Below are positions 42,010 to 52,980 of a stretch of DNA of 64,000 bases, piece by piece. The stretch comes from Paralithodes platypus. Taxonomy: Eukaryota > Arthropoda > Malacostraca > Decapoda > Lithodidae. The position numbers and the translations under genes were made by a program. Under the pieces are notes generated by a model. The model was not told the DNA's origin. It saw only the letters and a list, made by a program, of their open reading frames with translations, and searched no databases. The stretch covers positions 50,997,766 through 51,061,765 of the forward strand of contig CM064492.1 in assembly GCA_032716605.1 (NCBI GenBank). Reading direction: 5' to 3'. Numbering within the stretch: the first letter of the stretch is position 1; each line of letters opens with the position of its first letter.

Positions 42010-42032
42010 ATGTATGTATCTATCTATCTACT

Positions 42033-42105
<73 letters not shown>

Positions 42106-42125
42106 TGTATAGAGAGAGAGAGAAT
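42010..42125. repeat. (CTAT), (CT) and (AT) microsatellites
   Basis: atctatctatct, (CT)n at 42032-42053, (AT)n at 42054-42103, then tactgtat and (GA)n. Confidence 0.95.
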
Positions 42126-42419
42126 GGAATTCGAACATAAGGTGCGTGGCGTATTTCGCCGTCATATTCAGCTATGGAGAAGAGAATCAGGAAGAAACTA
42201 TTAATTATAGTAAAAGAGTAGGCTATCATCTAAACTAATTTTGAAAGTCATGATAGTCTGTATAAATGAATGGATATATGTTTACGTCTACCGGGTTATA
42301 CTGTATGTACATTAATTACACGTCATAATAATTATGTATAATAATGGATTCATGAAAATACGTATGTCTATACATCTATTAATATGCAGTATATAAATCT
42401 ATAATAGATGGTTTGTCAA

Positions 42420-42570
42420 TAGTATTATTATGTTTTTCCACCAACCAACTTCACCTCTAAACTCAATTAATGAAATCAACAAATACATGTGGTACTCCAA
42501 GGACTCGAACCAATGATACTCACATCGAAATTCCGCGCACTTATGCATTACGCTATCAAGACAGTTAACC
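42420..42570 (-). mobile_element. tRNA-derived SINE family 2, copy 2 (single B-box unit)
   Basis: On the minus strand: gatagcgtaatgcataagtg, gcgcggaatttcgatgtgag, tatcattggttcgagtcc (B box), ttggagtaccacatgtattt, gttgatttcattaattgag, gttggttggtgg. Only one 52-bp unit, unlike the copy at 15840. Confidence 0.8.
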
Positions 42571-42797
42571 CTTTCAAGCATTTATGACGCAGAGGTTGCC
42601 AGATTAGCAATAAGAAATAGAGTTCTCTCACTCTTATATTTACCTCTCCAAAATTAGTTTTCTGCCCACAGCTAACTCAAAGACAACTGCAGAGGTTGAA
42701 GTAACTAAACTAAAGGTTTCTAAATACCCGATGGTAACAAAGGCTTTAAAGTATCCCCAATAGGCTCAAAATCGCGTCATATGTCTGAGAGGGTTAA
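42565..42797. mobile_element. TTAA-flanked MITE, C-type, divergent
   Basis: TTAAccctttcaagcatttatgacgc at the left and gcgtcatatgtctgagagggTTAA at the right are inverted repeats. The interior differs from C1 and C2. Confidence 0.65.
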
Positions 42798-43674
42798 TAA
42801 CAAGTTTTAGCACTTATATCATTATTTTTCGATTGTGTATACATTATATAATTATCGCAGACTTGATAATTTCCCTCTTCCAAGACCGAGTGCATTGACT
42901 TACGATATGTTGCTAGACTTTGCAGGTAAAACCCGATAGGCAGGTTGTAGCCAGGAATTACGAGCGTGCCGGATATTGTTGGTTCATATTCTGAAAGAGG
43001 AGCCTATAATCTTCCCAAACTCGGGTCGCCGCCGTACCTCATCCCAGCTACAGATCCTAGTTTGATAAAGACTGGCCAACTGAGAGGCCTGGTAGCCATA
43101 TTGGAGCCGTTACTTTGGCGATTTTGAGACCTTTCGCCTCATTTAGTTGTCAATATTAACACCTTTCGTGCCCTTTAGGTGTCGATTTTTTACAGACTGA
43201 TGACACGCCTAATAAAGCCACTCCAACAGCTTCCTCTTTCTCTCCAACACCCCTCCTCCCCTCTCAACACTTTCGAAAAGTAGATACGAGATGCCGTTGT
43301 AAAGACTTATCCCTCAATACCTTCACCTGACCTGACCTGATCATTACCAAAATATCAGCGTATTGTAACTGGAATCGCGCTAAAAAACGTACATCTAAAG
43401 TCAAAAACATATTTCTATCTATCTATCTCTTGTCGGACGCCTTACTCCCCTTAATGAAGGTGGCCATACCCAGAATATTTACGTTATTATTATCGCCATT
43501 ATTTTAATCTACGGTACTATTAATTACCTTATTATTATGACCTGGTACCAAAATGGCCGAAGTTGGGCTATAGAGTGTGTAATCCAAGCCGCCTAGCAGA
43601 GCCAATACTGTCACCGCCCGCCTGACTTTCATCATAACTTTGGTATTATACGTGTAGGGAGAACATGCATTTTA
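42798..43674. other. Unassigned DNA with a TTAA/G1 fragment
   Basis: 43100-43192 (ttggcgattttgagaccttt, tcgtgccctttaggtgtcga) is an internal piece of a G1 MITE without ends. The rest shows no gene or family. Confidence 0.55.
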
Positions 43675-44063
43675 TTAAGGGGGCCCACCTCCTTTTTTTC
43701 TCTCTCTTTCTCTCCCTCTCTCTTTGGCTTGCATCCATTCGGCCTCATTCAGCCTACTGTTTTAAGACGTATACCCCCAACCAGGTGTCAATATTTTCCT
43801 GGTGAATGGCAGCGAGCCAGCATATACTGTATATATTATTATTTTTTTACAGCAAGCTAAATTTGTACATTTCTCCATAGAATAATGTCTCCGGCGAAGC
43901 CGGATTTCTCCATACAATGATGGCTCGCTATCGCTCGCCAGGAGAAATTGACACCTGGATGGGGATAAACGTCTTAAAACAGTTGGCTGAATGGGGCCGA
44001 ATGGATATAACCCAGAAAGAGAGATATAAAAAAAACACACACACACAAGGTAGGCCCCCTTAA
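43675..44063. mobile_element. TTAA/G2 foldback MITE copy 5
   Basis: TTAA 43675-43678, gggggcccacctcc, cttgcatccattcgg, cctactgttttaagacg, a centre with an AT-rich piece, ccggcgaagccgga, the mirror arm, aaggtaggccccc, TTAA 44060-44063. Confidence 0.85.
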
Positions 44064-44102
44064 GCTTCCCCCGCCAATAATGACTTTGATGGTTCGTCCG
44101 GG

Positions 44103-44472
44103 TTAAAGGGATAGTACTCGTTTCTGCTGGACCCCCTTCTCCCTCAGTTTTAGCATATTAGTGTTGAGGGTTTAAGACGTTCGCATCGTTAGTTTAGCGA
44201 TTATTAGACATTTCGCCTCATTTAGTTGTTAACATTGAGACCTTTCATGCCCTTTAGGTGTCGATTTTGTCCTGGCGAGCGTAAGCGAGCCTCTAATTTT
44301 AGAAAGGAACAGGCCTTCGGCAGGGACATCTTTCAACCTAAAATTGTACAAATTTATCTTGAAAAGGGTTCTAGGGCGTATTTTTCTAAGCTTGATGGAG
44401 GTATAGCGATTAAACTCAAAAATGAATTAATAGATAAATATATAGACCAAAAACCAAGCACCACCCCCTTAA
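44103..44472 (+). mobile_element. TTAA/G1 MITE copy 10
   Basis: TTAA 44103-44106, agggatagtactcg, tgctggacccccttctcc, caggccttcggcaggg hairpin, gcttgatggaggtatagcg, TTAA 44469-44472. Confidence 0.8.
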
Positions 44473-44499
44473 AGCTGGGGTTGCCTTCATGGAACCTCA

Positions 44500-44680
44500 C
44501 TGTTATTTTAGAGATTGGTATACGTTTCGCCCCATTAGTCTTGCGATTATATGACGCTTTGCCTCATACAGATATATATTTCTACCAGGCGAACGATAGC
44601 GAGTCTACAATTTAGGAAAAGCAGCCCTTCGCCAGTACGCTTCTGTACGCTTCTGGGGGGGGGGGGGGGGGGGGGGGGGG
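44500..44680. repeat. Decayed G1-like fragment and a poly(G) run
   Basis: cgccccattagtcttgcg, accaggcgaacgatagcgag and agcccttcgccag echo G1 blocks in order but with heavy change. A G-homopolymer of about 25 bases at 44656-44681 follows. Confidence 0.6.
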
Positions 44681-45013
44681 AAATACCGGTGGGCGGCAGC
44701 GGTTTTAGCCTTAAGGAGATTTTGGGTTCCTTTTTTTATAACACCACAAGAATCTCCCTAAAATCATCAGATCAGCTAGTGTTAAGGCGACGTCACACGA
44801 ATAGCTTTAGTGGCGGATTGCAACAGTCTCAAAACCATCACAGACTATCGTTATATTTGGAAATGCCTGTGTTGAATATTCTGGTGTTATAGACTAATTG
44901 TGATGCTAATAGGTTGACCATTCAGTTGCCTACTTTCCCGACGCAGGAAAAAATATCACAGTAGCATCCTTGAAATAAGACAGAGGAAAAAAAAAATAGA
45001 TAAATAAAAATAA

Positions 45014-48000
45014 AGTAGACGTGCCGTTTTGCCCAAAATCAAAACGGCATACCCAACTCTGCGATGGGTTACCATCATCACTACTAATATCATCTATCAC
45101 AATCACCATCATCACTACAACTGCCACAATCATCACGACTACTGTCATCATCACCATTACTATGATCATCATCACTACTACAATTACAATCATCGCCACT
45201 ACTCTCACCATCATCACTACTACTGTCACCATTGTCACTACCATCTAATCACTACTATCATCATTGATACTACAACTATCAACCATCATTACTAATATCA
45301 TCACCACCATCTTACAATCATCATTACTACTGTTAACATCATCACTACTACTATAACCATCATCATTACTACTGTCACAAATATTACCATAATTTATCCT
45401 ACTGTCTCCATCACCATTACTATGATCTTCATCATCACAACTATTGTCATCATCACTACAATTTTCACCATCATCACTAATACTCACACCATCGTCACTA
45501 CCATCATCACTACTGTCATTATTATCACTAAAACTACCATCATTACTTGTCACCATCATCACTACTATTATGACCATCATTACTACTACTAGTACTGTCA
45601 CCATCATATCTACTACTGTCACCATTATATCTACTACTGTCATCATCATCACTGCTGTCATCATCATCAATACAACTACAACCATCATCACTACTATTAT
45701 CACCATCATCACTACTATCACAATAAATCCAAATATTACTACCATCACTTCTAATGCCAACTAAACTAACTTAACCTAGCAAATACGTAGCGAGATGTTT
45801 TCGCTCCCAGAATGTGTTCTTAGTGTGTTCTTAGTGTGTGAGCCCCTTCGGGTCCGGGAGGTGGGGGGGGGGGTGGTTAAAACCATATGTTGGACCTAAA
45901 ATCATAACTATTGCATAAATTAAAAAACAAAAATTTGACTCACGTTCGCATTCACGCAACAAATGTTTGTGTGAAATTTGGTGAAAATCTATCCAACGGT
46001 CTAGGAGGAGTTTCGGGACAGACGGACGACGACAACAACGACGACAGAATTTTTTTTCCGGTGGTACCCACTATACAGGGGGGGGGGGCGATACCATAAA
46101 GTAGTAATGATTGTAATTGTAGTAGTAATGATAATCATAGTAAAGGTGATGATGACAGTAGTCGTGATAATTGTGGCAGTTGTAGTGATGCTGGCAGTAG
46201 TAGTGACGATGGTGATTTATTGATGATGGTATTAGTTGTGATGATGGTAACCCATCACAAAGTTGGGTATGCCGTTTTGATTTTGGGCAAAACGGCACGT
46301 CTACTTTATCAACTCTGCGTAAGCAGAGTTTGGTATCGCCCCCCCGTATAGTGGGTACCACACGAAAAAAATGTCTGTCGTCGTCCGTCTGTCTCGGAAC
46401 TCCTCCTAGACCGTTGGAAATATTTTCACCAAATTTCACACAAACATTTGTTGCGTGAATGCAAACGTCAGTCAAAAAAGATTTTTTGAATTTATGCAAT
46501 AGTTATGATTTTAGGTCTAAAATATGGTTTTGCCCCCCCCCCCCCTCCCCCCCCCCCCCCCCCCCCCCCCCCTCCCGCCCCCCCCCCCCCCTTCCCCCCC
46601 CCCCCCCCCAGCAATGAATGGCGTTCTTAGTGTTCGGGGCTCACACACTAAGAACGCATTCATTCTGGGAGCGAAAACATCTTTGCTAGGTTAAGTTAGT
46701 TTAGTTGGCATTAGAAGTGATGGTAGTAATATTTGGATTTATGGTGATAGTAGTGATAATGGTGATAATTGTAGTGATGATGGTTGTATTGTATTGATGA
46801 TGATGACAGTAGTGATGATGATGACAGTAGTAGATATGATGGTGACAGTAGTAGTAATGATGGTCATAATACTATTGATGATGGTGACAAGTAATGATGA
46901 TAGTTGTAGTGATAATAATGACAGTAGTGATGATGGTAGTGACGATGGTGTGAGTTTAGTGATGATGGTGAGTAGTAGTGAGGATGGTGAAATTTGTAGT
47001 GATAATAACGATAGTTGTGGTGATGAAGTTCATAGTAATGGTGATGATGGCAGTAGTAGTGATGATGGTGACAGTAGAATAAATTATGGTAATATTTGTG
47101 ACAGTAGTAATGATGATGGTTATAGTAGTAGTGATATGTTAACAGTAGTAATGATGATTGTAAGATGGTGGTGATGATATTAGTAATGATGGTTGATAGT
47201 TGTAGTATCAATGATGATAGTAGTGATTAAGATGCTAGTGACAATGGACAGTGATGATGGTGAGAGTAGTAGTGATAATTGTAATTGTAGTAGTGATATG
47301 ATCATAGTAATGGTGATGATGACAGTACTCGTGATGATTGTGGCAGTTGTAGTGATGATGGCAGTTGTAGTGATGATGGCAGTAGTAGTGATTATGTTGA
47401 TTGTGATTGATGATGGTGTTAGTAGTGATGATGGTAACCCATCGCAGAGTTGGGAATGCCGTTTTGATTTTGGGCAAAACGGCACGTCTACTTTATTATA
47501 ATCGTCACTACTACTCTCACCATCATCACTAATATTACCACCATCATCACTACTACCATCATCACTACTACTATCATCATTACAATTGTCACATCCTAAT
47601 GTCAACTAAACTAACTTAACCTACCATCATCACTACTGTCATCATTATCACTACAAATATCATCATTACTTGTCACCATCTTCACTACTATAATGACCAT
47701 CATCACTACTACTAGTACTATCACCATCATCTGTCATCGTCACTATAACTACAACCATCATCACTACTATTATCACCATCATCACTATTACCATCATCCC
47801 CACTAATACTACCATCACTTCTATTGTCAACTTGGCCAAATTTAACCTAACATATGCGGGGCGAGATGTTTTCGGCCCCAAAACAAATGCATTCTGTGTG
47901 TGAGCCCCTTCGGGGCACACACACAGAACGCCATCATTGCTGGGTGTGTGTGGGGGGGGTCAAAACCATATTTTGGACCTAAAATCATAACTATTGCACA

Positions 48001-48413
48001 TATTCAAAAAACATGTTTTTATTACCGTCGCATTCACGCACCGAATGTTTGTGTGAAGTATGGTGAAAATCCGCCGAATGGTCTAAGAGTTATCGGCACA
48101 CACACACACAGGGAATAGGTACAGGGTGAGGGGTGGGGGTCCTGAATGAGGGGGGGGGGGGCTGGTTGAGGGGGGCTGTTGGGGGGGGGGGGGGGGCAAA
48201 ACCATTGTTTGGATTTAAGATCATAACTATTGCACAAATTCAAAACATATTTTTAATTACCGTCTAATTCACGCACCGAAGGTTCGTGTGGAGTTTGGTG
48301 AAAATCCGTCAAACGGTCTAGGAGGAGTTCTCGGACGGACAGACAGACAGACATTTCGGCACGGCATGTACCACTATACGGGGGGCGATACCACTCTGCT
48401 TACGCAGAGTTGA
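45014..48413 (+). mobile_element. Hairpin-ended trinucleotide element, copy 3 (composite)
   Basis: X end agtagacgtgccgttttg with hairpin at 45021-45050, preceded by TAA 45011-45013. Y end ctctgcttacgcagagttga, followed by TAA 48414-48416. Inside are ACT/ATC arrays, aactaaactaacttaacc, the internal gagccccttcggg motif, G-runs and the conserved cassette (ataactattgcataaatt, aatgtttgtgtgaaatttgg, aggaggagtttcgg). A first cassette stops just before the Y hairpin at about 46092. An X-ended remnant (46093-46305) and a second complete element (46309-47492) follow. Near the Y end the cassette occurs twice in a row (about 47950-48110 and 48195-48413). So this is one outer element with rearranged and inserted relatives inside. 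Confidence 0.65.
46309..47492 (-). mobile_element. Hairpin-ended trinucleotide element, copy 4 (uninterrupted reference)
   Basis: Y end tcaactctgcgtaagcagag at 46309, preceded by TTA 46306-46308. The cassette (tgggtaccacacg, tgtctcggaactcctcctag, cacaaacatttgttgcgtga, gcaatagttatgattttagg), a long C-run with a few T/G (46534-46610), the internal hairpin region gcgttcttagtg...cactaagaacgc, gttagtttagttggcatt, and about 770 bp of gtagtgatgatgg-type arrays follow. The X end is gccgttttgattttgggc...cacgtctact, followed by TTA 47493-47495. 1184 bp. The left TTA is simultaneously the flank of another X end (46301-46305). Confidence 0.75.
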
Positions 48414-48423
48414 TAAGAATCAG

Positions 48424-48632
48424 TGATGCCTATTTACCTACTTTCCCGCTAGATCTATAGGTATTTACTTCAATCTAGAGGCAACTTTTTTACATCTAGT
48501 AGCATGAATACTAGCGATATTCTGGAGATTTGAGCCATTTTAGAGCAATATTCTAAAGATTGTGTCATTATTCTACGTATTTTCTGCCTTCATTGACTAT
48601 CTAGCGAAGTTGGTTTGTCAACCCTGATAAGA
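48424..48632 (-). mobile_element. MITE with cagggttgaca start, copy 2
   Basis: Reverse-orientation partner of 35522-35735: shared cgctagatagt, ctccagaatatcgctag, aaatggctcaaatctcc, gatgtaaaaaag, taaatacctatagatctagc. Confidence 0.6.
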
Positions 48633-48644
48633 ATAGGAGCAGCT

Positions 48645-49385
48645 TGCTCACTGGTGCATCAATTGGGGTTGGTTGTTATTAGAGTACCAGATGGCTGAGG
48701 TCCAGCCAACATAAGGCGCTCCCCAAACATTCCGGCCCTTGATCTCTATCTCCCACACCACCTGGTCACCCGTGGGAACATTCTTAAAATCAATTTGCAG
48801 CTCGACGTTGTTCGGATCGCCGGTTCTAACTGCAGGGGCGAATACAGTGCACTCATCTTCCGTTTTGGATTCCACGAAAGCGCCGCCGTTGCATCTGACT
48901 TCCGAGCAGCACAGACCATCACGGAAGCTGACCTTAGCCTTGACATCGTACCTAAGATGGCCGGTGCTTGTTAGGAGTACTGGGGCCAATTAACCGCAAT
49001 CCTCGACCACTTGCGGGAACCGACCACCAGTTCTTAGGCAACCTACTGCTGCTGCCATGTCGGATATATTTGGCGTCCCCTCGTTTTTGACATATACGAG
49101 ATCTATAGGGGTGGCGACGTGGTGGGCCTGGTAGTAACTCTAAAACCTCGGTAAACAATAATTATTGGGTTGGGAAGCTCGTGGGTAACCAGAACCACCT
49201 GGCCGTCAATACCGTGGGCTTGGAGGAACTGGGCACCGAACCTGGCAGCTTCGGTAACCTTCTCTTTCAGCCGACTTGTAAGCTTGGCGCTGTAGTAGGT
49301 GTCTGGGCTGCGGTAAGCTGATGGGTATATGTAATCAGAGGCGGAAGATACATTAGTTGCGCGGCGGGGAGGGTAGTACTTATTG
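48645..49385 (-). pseudogene. Unidentified coding remnant, about 240 codons over two frames
   Basis: I do not recognise this protein. Frame 1 (from 49380) reads PSAYRSPDTYYSAKLTSRLK, EAARFGAQFLQAHGIDGQVV and LVTHELPNPIIIVYRGF. A frameshift at about 49140 is needed to continue with YQAHHVATPIDLVYVKNEGT and AAAVGCLRTGGRFPQVVEDC. An in-frame TAA at 48990-48992 follows, then LRYDVKAKVSFRDGLCCSEV, CNGGAFVESKTEDECTVFAP, FKNVPTGDQVVWEIEIKGRN and a stop at 48648. Composition is balanced and GC-richer than its surroundings, and five cysteines in the second part suggest a secreted or disulfide-bonded domain. It stops abruptly where an RTE-like LINE begins. Could be a decayed host gene exon set, a processed copy, or a captured foreign gene. 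Confidence 0.5.
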
Positions 49386-49389
49386 AACG

Positions 49390-50312
49390 TCTCATGAATA
49401 CTGTATATATGAATGGAGTCATGAAAGAAATACTATCAAGAGCAGTGGATGTTGGTGTATCGCTGAAAAGGGAGGGAATTGAGTGGAAGCTACCTATACC
49501 TGCTGTTTGCGGATGATACAGTTTTGATGAGTGATAATGAATGGGAGTTGCAGGGTCTGGTAAATGAGTTTGGAACAGTGTGCAAAAAACGGAATTTGAA
49601 GGTAAATGCGGGGAAGAGCAAGGTTATGGTCTTCGAAAAGGGTGAAGTCACAGAGTGTGAGGTGAAGCTGAACAGTCAGGCTATGGAGATAGTCAACTCT
49701 TTTAAGTATCTGGGCAGTGTGTTGAGTAAAGATGGGACTATGGATGAAGAAGTGCGGGAGAGGGTACAACAGGGGAAGAGGGTTGTAGGAATGCTGAAAG
49801 CAGTAACAAGAAATAGGGTGGTCAGTATGGAAGTGAAGAAGTCCCTGCATGACAGTGTGGTAATCCCGACACTGACTTACGGAAGCGAAGCATGGACGTT
49901 GGTTGAGAGACTCAGACCAAGAGTGAGAGCAGTGGAAATGAATTACTTAAGAAGTGCGTGCGGAGTTACATGGAGGGATAGACAGACTATGAGGAAGTAA
50001 GAAGTTGGTGTGGAGGTAGATGTGCTGGAAAGTGTGAAAAGGAACAACTTGAGATGGTTTGGCCATATGGAACGCATGGAAAGCGAGAGAATGACTAAGA
50101 GGGTGTACGCGAGCGAGGTGGAGGGACAGAGAGGGAGAGGTAGACCGAAAGAGGTGGAAGGATGGAGTGAGGAAGTATATGAACGAGGGCGGTGCAGGTT
50201 GGGGGGAGGGGCGTCGACTGACTGGGGACAGAGGTGCATGGGGGCGGTTCGTTCGTGGCAACCCCTTCGGGGATCACGGCGTCAGGCAATAGATAGACAG
50301 ATAGATAGATGA
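49390..50312 (+). pseudogene. RTE-like LINE copy B (RT palm to C-terminus and tail)
   Basis: Starts in the palm (YMNGVMKEI-type, [20 protein letters not shown]). A one-base change near 49495 puts [20 protein letters not shown] in a new frame. That frame continues through [60 protein letters not shown] and [20 protein letters not shown] to a premature stop at 50000. The C-terminus ([30 protein letters not shown]) resumes from 50010, then shifts again. The element ends in an (ATAG/ACAG)n tail at 50287-50311. 5'-truncated. Confidence 0.85.
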
Positions 50313-50898
50313 ATACTTTACTATGCCTATTCTCTACTTAGGAAAAAACAATCTTGTATGAGGCAAGGCTTTAGGCGGCCATTTTCATACAATGATACTA
50401 TACTGCTCAAGTAGGGTTAGGCCTTGAGAAGATTTTCAAATATTACTGTAGATTTTCCGTATTATTGCATCTTAATTTCCTAGCTGTTGAACATTATAAG
50501 CTATTATTTTTAAAGCTTTCGTATTATAAGGTAGGGAATTAATGGCTTTTATTATGGCGTTTTTTACCTCGGCTCTCCACGATTATCTGTAGAAATTAGT
50601 TTCTTCAATTATAAATACAATTGAGCTGGCTCGGCCATCATTTTGAACTTGGCCCCACAATGTAGGATCTTTTCGGAGTCCAGTCCATGGGGAGGATGTC
50701 TGCAACATATCTTCCTTTTCCCAGAGATATATTGAGTTGTATAGTATACGGTTCATCTGTCTGCTGCCATGGGTACTACTACTGCTCTTTGTACTCAACC
50801 TCTGTCGTTGCAACATGGAGGTCAGGGGACAGCGAGTTATCATCATTGTGGCTGGTCTTGTAACAGGCCCGCCAAAATGTTAACTCGCTGACCCCTGA
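50313..50898. other. Unassigned DNA
   Basis: An 87-codon minus-strand frame (50583-50846; DMLQTSSPWTGLRKDPTLWG) has ordinary-looking composition but no motif I can name. Possibly part of a retroelement that includes the repeats at 50899-51170. Otherwise nothing recognised. Confidence 0.35.
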
Positions 50899-51170
50899 CT
50901 TGGAGGACGAGGTGTGCAACAAGAGTCACTCTTGTTGCACCCCTCGTCCTCCAAGTTTTCCTCGTTGCATGTAGTCGTCTCTTTTGGTGGTGATTGTAGT
51001 CCTAGTTATTTTCCTTCAGTAGGTATTTCAGCCACTTGTTCCTTTGGTGTGTTGCACCCCTCGTCCTCCAAATATTCAATGTGGCATGTAGTCGTCTCTT
51101 TTTGTGGTGATTGTAGTGCTTGTTAGTTTTCTTCAGTAGGTACTTCAGCCACTTGTTCCTTTGGTGTGTG
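50899..51170. repeat. 28-bp palindrome and 117-bp direct repeat
   Basis: cttggaggacgaggtgtgca... (50899-50926) and its reverse complement (50928-50955) are separated by a single base, with one mismatch in 28. The right arm opens a 117-bp direct repeat (gttgcacccctcgtcctcca at 50934 and 51051; tgtagtcgtctctttt; cagccacttgttcctttggt). Confidence 0.85.
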
Positions 51171-51686
51171 GAGGACGAGTTCGTATTCTCCGTTGGCCAC
51201 CTTCACCTAATCCACCAAGAGGTCTCTGAGGAATGTAAGGATCGGTGCCTTGACCTCCACCTGCAGTAGACACCACCGGTACCACCTGACGCAGACGGTA
51301 GAGACTGCTCCCGCAAGTCCAACAAACGCGCCATTAACTCCTATACCGTGGGGGACTGCAGGCCAACCAAAGGACAGGACTTGACCCCGACGTCTGCAGT
51401 CCTCCACTCCTCCTGTGGCACCTTGAATGAGCCCAACACAACCTCCTGAAGCCCCTAGGGTATGCAACGGAGGACGGTCCGCAGCTCCTCCTTCTACAAG
51501 ACCAAGGTGACCTGGGAGGGGAGACGTGTGGGGCGCATGGAAACCACCGATCCGCGAACATAGGCCATTTATACAGCATTATGTTTTTTTTGTTCTTTGT
51601 AATCTGTCGAGTACATCTCGTGTTGGAGATGTACCGTACTTCAAATAAATGTTGAATTCACGGTTGTGTTATTTTAACTCCCCTCC

Positions 51687-51690
<4 letters not shown>
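51171..51690. other. Unassigned GC-richer DNA ending near an AATAAA
   Basis: ccactcctcctgtggcacc and neighbouring sequence are GC-richer than the surroundings. tcaaataaatgttgaattca at about 51635-51655 resembles the polyadenylation end of a transcript or LTR, but I see no matching partner. Confidence 0.35.
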
Positions 51691-51726
<36 letters not shown>

Positions 51727-51727
51727 A

Positions 51728-51803
<76 letters not shown>

Positions 51804-51835
51804 TATATATATATATATTATTATATATATATAAA
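51691..51835. repeat. (CT)n, (CA)n and (AT)n microsatellites
   Basis: (CT)n 51691-51717, CA-rich to 51734, (AT)n to about 51830 interrupted by tacagtat. Confidence 0.95.
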
Positions 51836-51879
51836 CTGGTTGCTAGTACAAATACATCTCAACATCCTTCTTCCTACCC

Positions 51880-52312
51880 ATCTCCTCTACTCCACCGTGA
51901 CCAGCACTCCCCAGGCCCCCAGGCCCCCACACCCCCTCCTCCCCCGCTCCAGTACGCAATGCATCACCGACTGAGGAATTACGGCGGGGCTGACAGACAC
52001 CTACACACTCGCAGTCTGGCCCGGAGAGGAGATAAATCACGCAAGGAGGAAAGGGAAGCTATTTTATGAAACCCTCTTCTATAACCGGTATTACAGGACC
52101 CCATACTATTAAACACATCATAGAAGACTGCAATTCACGCAACAACTTAAGCCAACAACACAATCCACTATCCTTCAGAGCTCTGTGGGAAAGCCCGACC
52201 GTGGCCATGGCCTTCCTTAGGGACTCGGGGCTGTTCGGCCAGGCAGCTTACGGAACAACAACAACGGGTATTACTACACCCGGAAATGCTTATATTTGGG
52301 AGCCCCACTTAA
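51880..52312 (+). pseudogene. Possible LINE C-terminal remnant
   Basis: A frame at 52066-52240 reads TGPHTIKHIIEDCNSRNNLS and FRALWESPTVAMAFLRDSGL. The H-x3-H-x-x-x-C spacing recalls the zinc-knuckle end (C...H...C) of some LINE polyproteins, where a hydrophobic RxLW/FLxxxGL tail follows. The partner cysteines are not visible upstream (51880-52065 is C-rich non-coding). Low certainty. Confidence 0.35.
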
Positions 52313-52694
52313 TTAAGGGGGTCATCGGCCTTTTTGTGTTATCTTTCTCTCCTTTTCTCTCTTTCTCTGGCTTGTATCCATTCGGCCCCATTCAGCCAAC
52401 TGTTTTAAGACGTTTATCCCCGTCCAGGTGTCGATTTCTTCCTGGCGAGCGATAGCGAACCAGCATTGTTAGAAATCTGGCTTCGCCGGAGACAATTTGC
52501 TATCGAAATATTTACAAATTTAACTTGCTGTCAAAGCAAATATATGTATATGCTGGCTCGCTACCGCTCGCCAGGAAAATATTGACACCTGGAAGGGGGC
52601 AAACGTCTTAAACAGTAGGCTGAATAGGGCCGAATGGATACTAGCCACAGAGAGAGGGATAGACAGAGAAAACAAGCGAGGTGGGCTCCCTTAA
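52313..52694. mobile_element. TTAA/G2 foldback MITE copy 6
   Basis: TTAA 52313-52316, gggggtcatcggcc, cttgtatccattcggcccc, ccaactgttttaagacg, ggcttcgccgga, taacttgctgtcaaag, the mirror arm, aggtgggctccc, TTAA 52691-52694. Confidence 0.85.
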
Positions 52695-52761
52695 CGTAAC
52701 GAAAGGTAATATATACTCAGTTCTAAGCATATTTACGTACAACAACAATTACACCATATTA

Positions 52762-52980
52762 GTAAAGGACGTGGCACACGGGCGATTTTTTCCGTCAATT
52801 CTTACGGGCAATTGTAGTCTGACAGCTTCAAAATACACGTTACTTAAGATGTCAAATAGCTAACATAATCTACCTTCGATCTGTTTTCCGGTGCCAATGT
52901 GAAAGAGCCTCAAAATAGTACGAGAACAAACTTGCTCGTCGAAAAGTGCCGGAAAATGCGCTCGTGTGACACCGGCTTAA
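52762..52980. mobile_element. MITE with GCCGGTGTCACACGAGCG ends, copy 2
   Basis: Left aaaggacgtggcacacgggcg and right cgctcgtgtgacaccggctTTAA-like end (52977-52980 is TTAA) are inverted repeats. The interior matches 767-979 in reverse. Non-coding. Confidence 0.75.

Noticed and set aside
35935..48413. Hairpin elements as Helitrons
   Set aside because: A 3' hairpin exists, but I see no TC start, no CTRR end and no insertion between A and T; 3-bp flanks argue against it.
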